Shown: positions 1-12,887 of the stretch, one piece after another
How positions within the stretch are numbered: the stretch's first letter is position 1
How the letters are laid out: every line of letters begins with the position of its first letter
Source: Sipunculus nudus
Taxonomy: Eukaryota; Annelida; Sipuncula; Golfingiida; Sipunculidae
Assembly: GCA_026874595.1 (NCBI GenBank)
Contig: CM049314.1
Span: forward strand, 38,547,229-38,611,228
Length of the DNA: 64,000 nt
Direction of reading: 5' to 3'
Notes under the pieces: model-generated
Databases searched by the model: none
What the model was told of the DNA's origin: nothing
The model's input: the letters and a program-made list of their open reading frames with translations, nothing else
Made by a program: the position numbers and the translations under genes

Positions 1-523
1 CAATTAATTTAGTATGTTTATGTTGGAGTATAATCCGGTCTATACTTTATTTGGTTATAGCCGGAAAGTATACCGCTGTGTTTACAAAATTTATTCGTTA
101 GGGCCTACTGTTGCCGTGTTGTCACACAGATCTTTCTGATATTACGAATCCATAACTGACAACATGAAGAACACGTGCACACAAGGCAGTTCTCCCCTCG
201 TGGTGACATTTATGTACCACTGAAGGACTCCAAAGATTGTTTATGGCTTTATTCGTCTTCAAGTTCACAATTTATGCGCTTAGAGCAAATAAAGCAGCGA
301 CTACCTTTAATGACCAAATAGAGGGTAACAGTTGACCGATTAGCGAAATTTCAATTGATTTTCAGGCGTAAAGGGATCTGCTCCAAGGTTGTATATAACA
401 TTCATATAACCGTCAAATACCTATCGACCGTTGTATCATTATAATATACTAAAGTTGCCTAGAGTGAGGTTTTATATAATAATGAAAAAAGTACGGAAGT
501 GCACTCTGGGTGTTGTTATACTA

Positions 524-524
<1 letters not shown>

Positions 525-578
<54 letters not shown>

Positions 579-594
579 TATATATATATATAAA
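525..594. repeat. (TA)n microsatellite
   Basis: Nearly uninterrupted TA dinucleotides. Apparent proteins of alternating Tyr-Ile in several frames are products of this tract, not genes. Confidence 0.95.
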
Positions 595-1740
595 AGGTAT
601 TCTTCCGGTTCTCTGGTTTTCTCCACCCCTGAAGACAACCGAACGCAACCATCTGTGCGAGTGAGCGTGCCGCGAATAGTTATTATATATATTTGTACGA
701 TCCATGTAAAATATATTAGCTGATATATATATATATACATGTATATTTGTTATACTATACTATATTATATTATACAATAGAAACACACACATAGATTGAG
801 AGAGAGATGGGTGTTTATTTATTTGTAGTGGAACGTCATAAATATGGTTCCGATCTTAGACCTGGTATTTGTCTGTCAAGGAATATTATAGAGAGATATG
901 TAATAAAAGAGGTACATGCATGAAGTTTTATGAAAAGAATGATCCCCTCAAACACATCTTAATTATAAATCAACCCAATGCTCGTCAGACTTCTTTACAC
1001 ATTGTATCTCTAATTATTAAACAGCATATTAAATATCCTTTTACTTTCTCTAAAAATACTAAATTTAATCATGCAAAACGACAACATAGTGCAAACGTAC
1101 TAAGGCATGTGCGTCCATGTTTTCCAGTATGATATATACATCTGTATTAAAGTGACTCCTGCCGTCAGTTCATTTTTTTTAACATGTACTACATCTTAGA
1201 AAATATGATTTATTCCCCAGCCTAACAGCAGCTGGCAGGCAGGCGCGAGCTGTGCCGGTACATACTACTTAATAAATTAGATACGGTTAAACGAAATCAT
1301 TGTCTGACTTTTTCCATTTAGAAAGTCTTACCACGGTACAGGGCTTTTCCCCCCGGAGACCGGTTTATCATATAACTTACTACATGTGGAACACATTATC
1401 CAATTTGGAAATAGTGTTACTGAAATTGCATATAATTTTTTTTTTATGAACAGCTATAGCCCCCTGGCGAGAAGAAACTATAGGAAACATAAATAAAAGA
1501 AGCAGAATGCATTTATATCGCTGTAAAGAATATACACAGTCAACAAATGAGAAACTGGGAATGAGAGCGAGAGAGAGAGAGAATGGAGGGAAGGGGGGGG
1601 GGGTTATTAATGGATAAATAACCAGAAGACTGTTAATCCGTCACAGGTTAAAATCAAATGTCAAAATGTGTGTATTTTACAGGGAAAGATGGAGTATCAT
1701 ATATATATATATATATAGATTTAAAATACGTACATCTTTC

Positions 1741-1777
1741 TCTCCCTCCCTCCCTCTCTCTCTCTCTCTCTCTCAAA

Positions 1778-1828
<51 letters not shown>

Positions 1829-1830
1829 TT

Positions 1831-1917
<87 letters not shown>
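1741..1917. repeat. Compound (TC)n-(TA)n microsatellite
   Basis: A TC-rich block (to about 1808) passes directly into a long TA block that ends at the CACCATGATC stretch near 1918. Open frames across it encode only Ser-Leu and Tyr-Ile repeats. Confidence 0.95.
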
Positions 1918-1920
<3 letters not shown>

Positions 1921-2536
1921 CATGATCTTGTCACCATGATTTAAGTGATTTTTACTCAAAATTTACCTGATAATAATAATACGAATTCATTCTTTTAATC
2001 TTATCTTTTTGTTATATATATATAATACTAATACGTCAATAAATTCCAATACCCTAAGGAACCGGTCACTTCGAATAGGACAAAGGATTTGTTTACTTTA
2101 CATTTGTCATCGACCATACAAGATAATATGTCTATACTGATGCATGGCATATGACATGTGTACATTTTATAATTCATACATTATGGTTTAAAATACATGT
2201 TAATGTACTTATCTTATTGTATATGGGTAAACTCTCTGACACTACAGATCACTTATCAGTATATACAACTATGCAGCCTTCTTCCATTTTCCAGCAAACA
2301 ATAAAATGTTTAATAGAAACAAAGTAAACAGGAAGATTAGCTTAGGGCCTTCAATAAAGAGCGAGGTTTTCAGCCATTCATGTCACCGTGAGTGTTAAGG
2401 CAAGCGGTAATAAGATTTTTCGGCTACTGTTTTATGATAATTAGGAACTGAGTGGGTTGATCCGATGTTATCAACGATTACTGCTATCCTTGACCGTCTG
2501 GCCTCCTTTTGGGTTTCGTGCACACCTGGACCGTGT

Positions 2537-2567
<31 letters not shown>
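2537..2567. repeat. (CA)n-(TA)n microsatellite
   Basis: A short CA tract is followed by TA repeats. Confidence 0.9.
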
Positions 2568-4315
2568 GGGCAAGATGTACCCGTTTTCCTACTGTTTTTT
2601 CATTATAAGTCTTCAGTATAGTTTACTAAGTATTTCTTTATTATCTTTGCTTAGTTAGTTTGCTACTTGGTTGGCCCCTTTGCAATGGAACTCAAAATGT
2701 TGTTGGTGTATTTTGATGACGTTTTGTTGAGGATTAGGGAAATTTACCGTATGGGCATAATTTTTATCTCCATAATCTTTTAATGTTTCAAGGCACATAC
2801 AGCAATTCTGAGACTAGGCAACGTGTTTATAGTTGCCTTATCAAGGCGGGAGTCATTTATTGTTCTAAACCCCTTTGTTATGACCCGCAGAGCTTGTATG
2901 TTGATTGACAAACATTACCGTAAGCTTGCATTGATATATTTCCAAGGTAGTAACAATTTTGCAGAGGTATCTATGTGGTCACTGACTAACTAAATTATAA
3001 TTAAATGGGTGAGCCTTATGACAAAAGTGTACTCACCTAGGGCTACATTATTTTTGGTAAATTTTAATATATAAAGAATGTCATTTGTTTTTAGTTCAGA
3101 GGAATTAACTCAAAAATGATAGCATAAGTCACCACAAGTGCAGGGAATAAAATAAGAAAAAAAAGAAGAAAAATCATAAATCTCAGCTCTACCTTCACAC
3201 AACTTAAAGTGGTTTGTATAGGAGTGCAGAGCTGTTAAAATTAGAGGGTAACGGTACCGGCATTATAGGGATTCATCTTAACTAAAGTAAGATAATCTAA
3301 AGCGTGGTACCCTTTCATGTTGGATGTTTACAATTATGCACAATTAAGTTCACAATTTCAGCAAATGACTATAAGCATACAATAGCCAAAAATAAATTGG
3401 TTTCTCCTCTAGATATAATCTTCCAACATCCTATGTAGAAAGAGCCAAACATCACATCCACATAGTAAGCAGCCTTGTCAAGTCAGCTTGATCTTTCCTT
3501 GCAACAAATTTAATATTTACTCACCTTAGCTTCTCATCTCTATCTCCTCTGAATTTCTCCTAACCTTTGGGGTTTATAAAAACGGTTCCCTCAACCAAAA
3601 CAAAAACTTTAAAAAATTCCCCAAGGTCAGGTTACACTTGGCAAGTATCTGAACATTTACCTTCAATCTTGGATAATCAGTAATGCAAATAAGAATAACG
3701 ATTTCCGCGGTACTGAGTTATATTTTTATGAGTTAAAAATATTAAATCCTTTGTCAATTTGCAATCTCAGTAGTAATTTCAGGTTTGCCAATTTAATAGA
3801 GTTTATACATTAAGACTGAATGGGTTTTCTAATTTGAGAACTAAATTCAGTATGCAAGGAGTTCGTTTTTGTATCCTCGCTGGCCGGTTTATCATTAATC
3901 CCAACTGTACATGTATGTGTAATGGAATGTGTAATGTAGTCGTGCCGCTAGTGCCAACGTTAATATTAACTTCCATATTATCATATCCACTTGTGTTACA
4001 TATTCATCAGTCCTCGCCACTTATTAACACGGCATGCCACAGTCTGTCAGGCTCAGCAACGCCATGTTTCTTCCCACATCCAGGTGGCTATAGGGCATGA
4101 ACGTGTAGGGTGCTTGTCAAAAAAGGTCTGTGTAACTGTCAATCATGCCGCTCTTTTACGCAAGACTAGATCGTTTGCTTTATTAAGTCTATTAATTTTT
4201 GTCTGATACATTTTATATAAAGAATAAAAAGACCATATTCTTTCTGCTCAAATCACATTAATCACATTTTGTTTGTTAAATGTTCGTCAGCGTAATGCTT
4301 ATCCATGAGCATTAC

Positions 4316-4592
4316 CGGCTTCTGTGGCTCAGGGGCTCAGGACTCAAAGCCGGGAGTTCGTGAGTTCGAATCTCAGCCGAGGCGGTGAGAATTTTCACGG
4401 TCGGCCCCCACCCAGGGTGAGCGCTCCGTGGGTCTAATTAGAAGGTCGTGCCCGACGGCCGTGTTTTACTCACAAACGAGTGCGTCTTTCGGGGGTTCCT
4501 CAGTGGTATGACTTATTCATGGGGACAATTTCACCCCCAGGGGCCCGCAGGTGCAGTAGTCAAGGGCCTAGTTGACACCTGAATAAAAATTA
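4316..4592 (+). mobile_element. tRNA-derived SINE
   Basis: The head resembles a tRNA with an internal RNA polymerase III promoter: an A-box-like TGGCTCAGGGG near 4326 and a B-box-like GAGTTCGAATC near 4366. A GC-rich body follows, then an A/T-rich tail (AATAAAAATTAA). A decayed relative sharing body words such as CCGAGGCGG, GAGAAT and TTTCACTCACAAACGA lies at 16297-16510, so this is a dispersed family. It is not a functional tRNA gene: no acceptor stem closes around the boxes. Confidence 0.75.
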
Positions 4593-5626
4593 AGAGGAAG
4601 CGTGTGATACTGCCCTGTCAAGTAGTCGTCCGGTATAAGACTTGAATTATGTAGATGTCATATACTGAATTAAGCCAGCATAAAAAAATGGCCGATATCT
4701 AAAAAAGTAAAAAAAAAGATCATGCTCATCAAGCTGATCATCAGTAAAAAGAAACGAATCACAAAACATTGATTTTATCTTTTGTGATATACATTACTCT
4801 TTAAAAGATCTTCATTACATCAACAGTAAACCAATCTTTGAAAAGACTAAATTAAATTTATATTAATGTAATTAAATCATTAATATTAAAACTGCGTCAT
4901 TTTTTTTTAAATAATGTGAACATCATTTTTCAATTCCCTGAAGATGTCATATAATTCTCAGTGTTAAGCTTTTACCTAAATATGGTACATTGCAATTATC
5001 ATATTTTCATCTTAAGACCACCATTTAAACAAGCTACAGCTGTAGCACGGCAGTTGTATATTTATATAACATACGGGGCATGATTCTAAATCTGTTACCT
5101 AGCAACACCATTACCATTATTATCACCATGATTTAAGCGAAAAACACATATCAGGTTTGTATTGTACAATTTATCTTCTAAACACTGACATTATTAATCA
5201 TACATTTAAAATACTTAATCACAGTCCTCCCACACAGCCACTGTCAACTTTCTTTTTGTAACGGTTTTGGTCCAGTTAACGTCAACTGATTTCATCAGAC
5301 TGTGGCCAGCGGTATTGAGTCACCACATTCTACTAACCCAGCCTTATGCAACTATCAGGAGAGATAGACATTAAAATTTTATCCATCATAAAGGTCACCA
5401 GTACTATGTTTTGTATAAGAAAATAACAATGATATTCACTCTGAGTCTCTCCTTCAATAACTGTCTATGTCCAGCAACGTTATTTAACTGGCTTAAAATT
5501 CAGTGGTGGAATACTTGTACCTATCCACTGTAAGGTTGTGTGTCTGACCCAGTGTGAATTTATTGATGTCTATGTTTATTTTTGCTTCTCGATTATCACG
5601 TTTATTTATTTTTTTTTTCTCTACAG

Positions 5627-5738
5627 GTACATTTTGCAGGGATCTGTCACTCTGACGTTCATGTGATCTACGGAGGAAGTCAAACCGAACAAGATCAGGC
5701 CCAGCTGAGATCACTGCTCAAACCGCCGCTTGTTCCAG
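5627..5738 (+). CDS. Alcohol dehydrogenase exon a (catalytic Cys exon)
   Basis: The acceptor CTCTACAG precedes GTACATTTTG and the exon ends TTCCAG before GTACTT, in phase 1. It encodes VHFAGICHSDVHVIYGG through LKPPLVP, including the catalytic-zinc Cys in GICHSD. The last 36 bases and the donor are repeated about a dozen times downstream. The open frame continues past the donor to 6655. Confidence 0.85.
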
Positions 5739-7638
5739 GTACTTACACATACAGACACACGGACACATGTAGATATACATACATACAGCTGAGATCACTG
5801 CTCAAACCTCCGCTTGTTCCAGTTACTCACACCTACAGACAAACGGATACATATAGACATACATACATACAGCTGAGATCACTGCTAAAACCGCCGCTTG
5901 TTCCAGGTACTCACACCTACAGACAAACGGATACATATAGACATACATACATACAGCTGAGATCACTGCTCAAACCGCCGCTTGTTCCAGGTACTCACAC
6001 CTACAGACAAACGGATACATATAGACATACATACATACAGCTGAGATCACTGCTCAAACCGCCGCTTGTTCCAGGTTCTCATACATACAGACACACGGAT
6101 ACACATGCACATCCATACAAACAGCTGAGATCACTGCTCAAACCGCCTCTTGTTCCAGGTACACGCACATACAGACACACGGATACATATGCACATACAT
6201 ACAAACAGCTGAGATCACTGCTCAAACCGCCGCTTGTCCCAGGTTTCTCACACATACAGACACACGGATACACATGCATATACATACAAACAGCTGAGAT
6301 CACTGCTCAAACCGCCGCTTGTCCCAGGTACTCACACATACAGACACACGGATACACATGCACTTACATACAAACAGCTGAGATCACTGCTCAAACCGCC
6401 GCTTGTCCCAGGTACTCACACATACAGACACACGGATACACATGCACATACATACATATAGGAGAGATCACCGCACGCAAACGGACACACAGACAAACAG
6501 ATATACATGCTGCTGAGATCACTGCTCAAACACCGCTTGTCCGAGGTATGCGCACACACAGGCACACCAAGGTACACACAGACAAACAGACATACAGACA
6601 TACACAGCTAAGATCACTGCTCAAACTACCACTTGCTACATGTAAGCACACATAAAGAGATCAGACACACGGAGACATACACACAGCTGAGATCGCTGCT
6701 CCAACGACGGCCTGTCCCCGGTACTCGCACACAGAGACAAATAGAAAACAGACACAAATACATACATATACATACAGCTGAGATCACTGATCAAATGACC
6801 ACTTGTATAACTTGTCGTTAACGATATGAACGAGTCATGCATTTTTAGCTTCGATTAACTTACTTGCCTGTGAAAAAAATGCGATTGGCGCCTTGATCAC
6901 ATTACCAGTTTCAATATACAATTTACTGAAAGAAATAAGTGAATGAGTACTCCTCAACTAACACTGCGATGCAAATCAGAAACCGACTAACGTTATAAGA
7001 CTGAGCACATTTCAAAAGCAGGCAGGGACTCTTTGCCGTGTATCGGTTTGCTGTCAGACTACTAAACGAAAAATTACCTTCCGATTATTTTGATAAGATA
7101 CAGGTACTTGCCACTTCTGAAAAAATAGATATCGCTAGATATGGATGTCCAGGTGTTAGGAACACTCCTTGAAGGAGAAAAATGTGTTGATAAGGAACTC
7201 AGCATGCAGGGCGTAATCAGTATAAACTCGTTGGACACTGAATACGGGGAGAACCCGGTATACCTATAATTTAATATAACGTGTTGATTGAAATCAAATT
7301 AACATGTATCTTCTGTAACTATATAATTCATTGGTGAAAACATGCCTACCGACTACAGACCCACAGGCGTCTCACCGATCTCCTGGTCTACAGCCAGTGT
7401 ACGTTGGTTATCCGTCCTGTTATTTTAAAATGAAACAAACTTTATCATGATAATTTCCTCTCTAACCATCTGCAGAGGTAGACAATTGGCAATATCGAAA
7501 TGTAATGAATGATGCTGCCGCAGAGTACTTAAAAATTAAAAGTACTAGCACCTTATGACCAGAGGGGATGTTGGTAGAGCCTTGCTAGTGAAATCTCCCT
7601 GAAACGAACTGCCACCAGTTTATCGGCGCCCCATTGTG

Positions 7639-7704
<66 letters not shown>

Positions 7705-10700
7705 TTATATAATATGGTTTGAGTCTTTTCATTCCGGTATTGATAAGGTGGTTCGCATACTTCAAATATTTATTGTAGTATGAATTGTGACTCTCCCCTC
7801 GTTTTTATATACCTGTGAATTTATATTCCAATGTGATTGTTGTGTGTTTGGTGATATGACTAAATACGCTTGTACAGAATAAGATATAAATAAGTAAATA
7901 AATAATAATTAATAAACGTGTCTCAATGGTTGTTTGTATGAATTTGTAACATTAGATCTAAATAATCTCGTTACACATTGCAGGTCACGAGATTTCCGGT
8001 GAGATCTACAGTCTTGGGACAAACTCCAGTGCTGGTAGGTGTAACTTTTTAAATGTGTGTGTCTGGGGGGGGGGGGGATAACCGCCACCATTTTCTAAAT
8101 GCCAGCCTATCTAAGTATTTGTGGGTAAAAATTAAGTTATACCTGGTAGGAATATAATAGTCTCTAAGGAGTATAGACACTGGGAGGCTGGGGTTGTTCA
8201 ACATCCTTGGGAATGTTTCAAAACTCTTTTGGTCTGTTATAGACAGAATCAACAATAATTTGATATTTTTTCATAATCAGTAGTATTATATCAAACAGCA
8301 GGACAATTGCATATCTTGCTTATAAGGACCACCACGCTGCATGTTAATGTTCCTCGTGCCTACTAGCCGTTATCAAATTTATAACTTATATACTCATAGA
8401 CTTATCTTACAAGATAATGGTTTGATATAACTGACAATGGCATTATATTTGTCATTCTTTGCTTTTTATATGGGCTTTATCGGTAATCTGTTTAATCTTT
8501 TTTCTTATTTTCTGCCAACATCTCGTCACTTTTAAAGCCCTTCAGTTTTATGGTGTAGATGAAGGAAATGTTATCGCTACTGCCTGATAGATGGGTATGC
8601 CCTGAGAATTTCATGAGAATCCGTTCAAGATTGCGTCATTGAACAAACATACAAACACACAAACACACGAACGGGAATGAACGCATACAATGCTGTCAAT
8701 GGAAATAATGTTTATATATTGTATATTGTATATTGTATTGTATATTTAAGGTGATGAGCTGCTGGAGAAAGCCACGATAGAATATGCCCAAAAACATCCA
8801 CGATTCTTAACTCAGGTTCTTAAAAGAGCTCCAAGGATCGTCCTTTGTCCCACGACACAAATTGTAACAGCTCAAAGTGAAAATAACACGTACTCATGCT
8901 GACAGACCCTGAGAGGTTATCTGTTGAAAACAGTACCTATCAGTAAATTCTCCCACAAAAAGCCAGAAGTATCCCGAATGACAAGACGGTTTATATAAAA
9001 ATAAAAGCTTAATATACTGATTAATTTTGGCAATTAATTTTTTTTCTATTTTTACGCGCATTTTAAAATTGTATTTTTAGAACGACAAGTGACGGCAATT
9101 TATCCCAACGTAAGCAGCGTTCAAATGATGTCGATAGATCCCGATCAGTTCTTTGGAAACCAAAATTATGTCATTGTTATCAATATTTTCTGGGTACAGC
9201 CACGTGTTTAACCACCTCAAAGTTAAATCCATAGCAGGTCATAAATTCTTCCAAAATAATCACGCCTAGGAAGTTCAAACTTTTCTGGGCATATTTTCTT
9301 TGAAACAGTAAATAACTTCATCGCAATGTATATTAATGTGTTACAGCCTTTATTGAAATGCTAAATTCAGCTGACCGTCATGGCCCATGAGCTAACAGTT
9401 TTATGATTATTAATTATTACTCTGGGAACAGTATTACATTTGTATTCGAAAATCAGATGTGTTCAGTTTTGTATTTAATTACAAATACAAATGCGATATT
9501 CGAAATACGAAAGCACTTTCGTATAGCTCACGTCGGATTTGAAACCCAAGATGCCTCAGGTGAATTTGTTTCTTATTCCAGCATCACAAAGATATAAGGT
9601 CGGTGACCGGGTGATGGTTTACCCCTGGGTGGGCTGCGGACAGTGCGGGTTTTGTAAAGCCGGGGAGAACCTTTTCTGTTTGCCTTTGTTTCTGTTCAGC
9701 CACGGAATTGGCTGGGAAGGAGGGTAAGTTAATTGCTTTGTTAGACAATAAAACAAATAGACAGGTCGTGGCAAGTGTGACTAAGCCTTAAAGCAAAGTG
9801 TTACATAAAAAAGTCTACATTGGTGTGGGGCCGTAAATATACCCAACGTAGTCTTATATGCAAAACACATCATATTTTATTTACTTTTTTTTGCAAAGAA
9901 ATCACTTAACTGATGTGTCTCCGCATTTTGAACATCTGTACTTTAGTGTAACTTCATTTTACATTCAGCTTTCAGCAATACTTGCCAGTAAACAGTCTGA
10001 GTTACCTCATCCCTGTCCCCGCCGGAATGCCAATGGACATGGCCGCCCTGATCCCATGTAGTGGTATCACTGCATACAGCGCCGTCATGAAGGCAAAGCC
10101 AACGGTGGAGAAGTTCAGCAAATGCATGGGTATGCTCTTTGGCTGAATACTTTATATATGGCAAAAATGATTAGCAGATTAGTTCATTTATTATCCCGAG
10201 AAATTTTAGAGTAAAGCAATGTGTTTTTGATTTGCTTTTATTTTGCAAAATGAGTACATCTCCAGAGCCCTCCAATTTTTGTTTTGTTTCCACAGCTCTC
10301 ATCTGTCTCCAGGCCTACCCTGAAAAAATACAAACAACCTCAATATAGATTTATCCAAGAATACTTTACGAAACTGAACATAAAGTACAGTATGATCTTC
10401 CCCCTCTCAATGTCACTATGGCTGGTACGTGACGCCGTCTGTCGAAGGGAAATCTAACCATTCTCCTCTCTGCTTCATCCAAGCCCCCGCCTCAACGTAT
10501 CACACAGCATCCTCCTCATCATTTACATCATCATCATTTTAATTATCATCGTCACCTTAAACATCATCTTCCTCATCATCACTATCATAATTTTCATCCT
10601 AACGGTCGTCATCAGCATCATCACTGTCATCAACAACACCATTGTCAGTGCCTTCATGTTCCTCATTAGACATACAATTTGGTCACCGTTTATACTTGTC

Positions 10701-12646
10701 AAGGTAGCATTCTTGGCAAAAAAACGCTTTTTAATAATCCAAAAGTTATTTTAAATTAGTCCTCAAAATTGTATATAATTTTAAACCTGGTACAGAGTTT
10801 TTTCTGATGATATATGTATTATAAAGTTTATATTTCATTTACATATGGCATTTTAAAACTTTTGAAATTTTTAATTTTTGAAAGGTAAACAATATTGAGC
10901 ATCCAGTGACAGCAAACCCCTGTAAATTTGGAAAATATCGAACTACATATTAATATCATATTAATATCTTAAAACCGTATTTTTGTTTTACCCTTCTTTC
11001 ATTTCTTTATAATATAAAAATGAGTTCTAAAATGCTTAAAATTAATATTCAAGCTGATAAAAATAAGAGAAAACAAAAAAGGTGATTTAGAGATATTTTC
11101 CGGTTGTTTTTATATCAGACAACTAAAAAATCATTCACTTCTACTGGCTGCTTACATTCGTTTATTTTACCAAATGTTTTCATAATTTTAAAATTTGCAT
11201 GTGAAAATGAACGGGAATTTCATTAAAAAAAAAACACATATTTTATCAGAGAGAACGCTACGCCATGTTTAAAAAAATAAATGTATATAACTGTTGGGTG
11301 AATTTTGGTTGAACCTAGTTTTCTCAGGGATGACAAGGAATAGTGTTTTGCTGGCTTAAGATGTGACTCTGTGTCTTCCGTTCATAAGACGATTACATTT
11401 TCCATAGTCTTATAAGCTTTCGATATTTACTTATCTTTGTCAATAAACATGTTACATATCAACATCTGGCATCACTGATATTTTTCGAGTATTTGAATCC
11501 TTCATTTGTTGATTTAAATATTAACAAAAGTCACAGGCCATTATTTTTTTTTATTTGCCACTTACTAAGATATTCAAATGAAATGTATCCTTTCATTTTG
11601 ATTTGCATTCCCAGGCTTTTTCAAGGAAATGATAATCAATCTGTTCGTTTATCCGAACAAAGACATTGTTCGGATAAACGAATATTTACTGTATTGGTTT
11701 CTACTACGCAGATGAGGTGGGGCTGCTGATCGCTGGAGCCGGGGGTGTCGGCTTATGGGGTATCCAGATCGCTAGGGCCGTCATGCCTAAAAACACCAAG
11801 ATATACGTGGCCGAGATTGCGGTTGGTTTATTACCTGTTATTTTGTAAACTTAGCTAATTGATAGCATTCCATGTAATAGCCATCCATTTGGACGGTTAT
11901 TTTCTAAAATATAGACGTATTTTGCGATTATGTTGAGGGAGAAGCTGTTATTATCAGGGCCTAATTGGTAAAATTACAACTGGGTCATACATTTTGTAAA
12001 ACAGACACATTAAGACCTGAAGTATCAACATATAAAAATTCCGTTTAGTGTCATATATATAACAGCACTTAAGAAATCTGCATCACCTAAATAATAGTAT
12101 AAATTATGCGTATGTATCAATTTCAAAATACAAATTAACGAAATTTCAACTAAAATGTGACATTTTCTAGACTAAGATGTTTTTGTAGATAATGGATTTT
12201 TTTGCCAAAGCATCCCTGCGACTTAGGACGTAATTAGTAAATAGTAAATTTGAAATAAAGATGAACGTTGGAAAAAGTTAGAACCTCACTTAGGCATTGA
12301 GCACAGTCGTTCTAGGTCTATTATTTTGCTCACAGGAATCTAAGTTCGCGCCTGCTTTAGAATCTGGAGCTGATCAGTGTATCCTTTGGGACCTGAACGG
12401 TAGGATCTTAATTTTTTTCCCGATTAAAGCGCAGAGAGAGAGAGGGGAACTTGTATATAACCAAAAGAGAGACACGGAGTGACAGACATACAGTGACAGA
12501 AAGAGACATACTGAAAGATAAACGTGCGCATGCAACAGAGAGAAAAAGAGCGAAGGAGAGGGTCTTGTTCACAGGCTGAGAGAGAGAGAAAGAGAGGGAG
12601 AGAGAGTGAGGCTAACACAAAATGTCAGAGAAGGTCTTGCACATAG

Positions 12647-12724
<78 letters not shown>

Positions 12725-12843
12725 GGGGGCTTACACAAAATGTCAAAGAAGGTCTGGTACACAGGCTAAGAGAGAGAGAGCGAGAGAGAGAGAGAAACAG
12801 AGAGAGGGACTTACACAAAATGTCAGAGGATTTGTACACAGGC

Positions 12844-12887
<44 letters not shown>

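Larger units (their letters stand above)
1..4315. other. Gene-free stretch
   Basis: No coding sequence I can support. Short open frames here (for example 869-1132 and 3834-4100) have no family resemblance, no splice context and AT-rich composition. The stretch holds several (AT)n tracts, a compound TC/TA tract near 1.74-1.92 kb and a (CA)n tract near 2.54 kb. The missing 5' exon(s) of the dehydrogenase that begins at 5627 were looked for here and not found. Confidence 0.6.
10130..11711 (+). other. Dehydrogenase intron d-e
   Basis: AT-rich intron with a degenerate CATCAT-type trinucleotide region (about 10500-10640) and a perfect 17-bp hairpin at 11644-11682 near the acceptor. No coding sequence seen. 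Confidence 0.75.

Noticed and set aside
869-1132. An 87-codon open frame
   Set aside because: AT-rich, with Lys/Asn/Ile bias, no motif and no splice or promoter context.
1654-1959. Proteins of alternating Tyr-Ile, Ser-Leu or Arg-Glu here and at the other microsatellites
   Set aside because: Translation of simple repeats, open in several frames at once.
4316-4400. A tRNA gene at the SINE head
   Set aside because: Has box A- and B-like words but no closing acceptor stem; the downstream body and a second copy show a SINE.
1-5626. N-terminal exon of the dehydrogenase
   Set aside because: No stretch with an ATG, the expected E-x-P-x-P pattern and a phase-0 donor could be found; it may lie outside the window.
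5582-6655. A 357-codon open frame at the start of the dehydrogenase
   Set aside because: Only its first 37 residues after the acceptor are dehydrogenase; the rest is the minisatellite read in one frame. Not annotated as a protein, though partial read-through is discussed as a finding.
5703-6810. CRISPR-like array of repeats and spacers
   Set aside because: Whole 84-bp units are repeated, with no unique spacers, and the sequence is eukaryotic.
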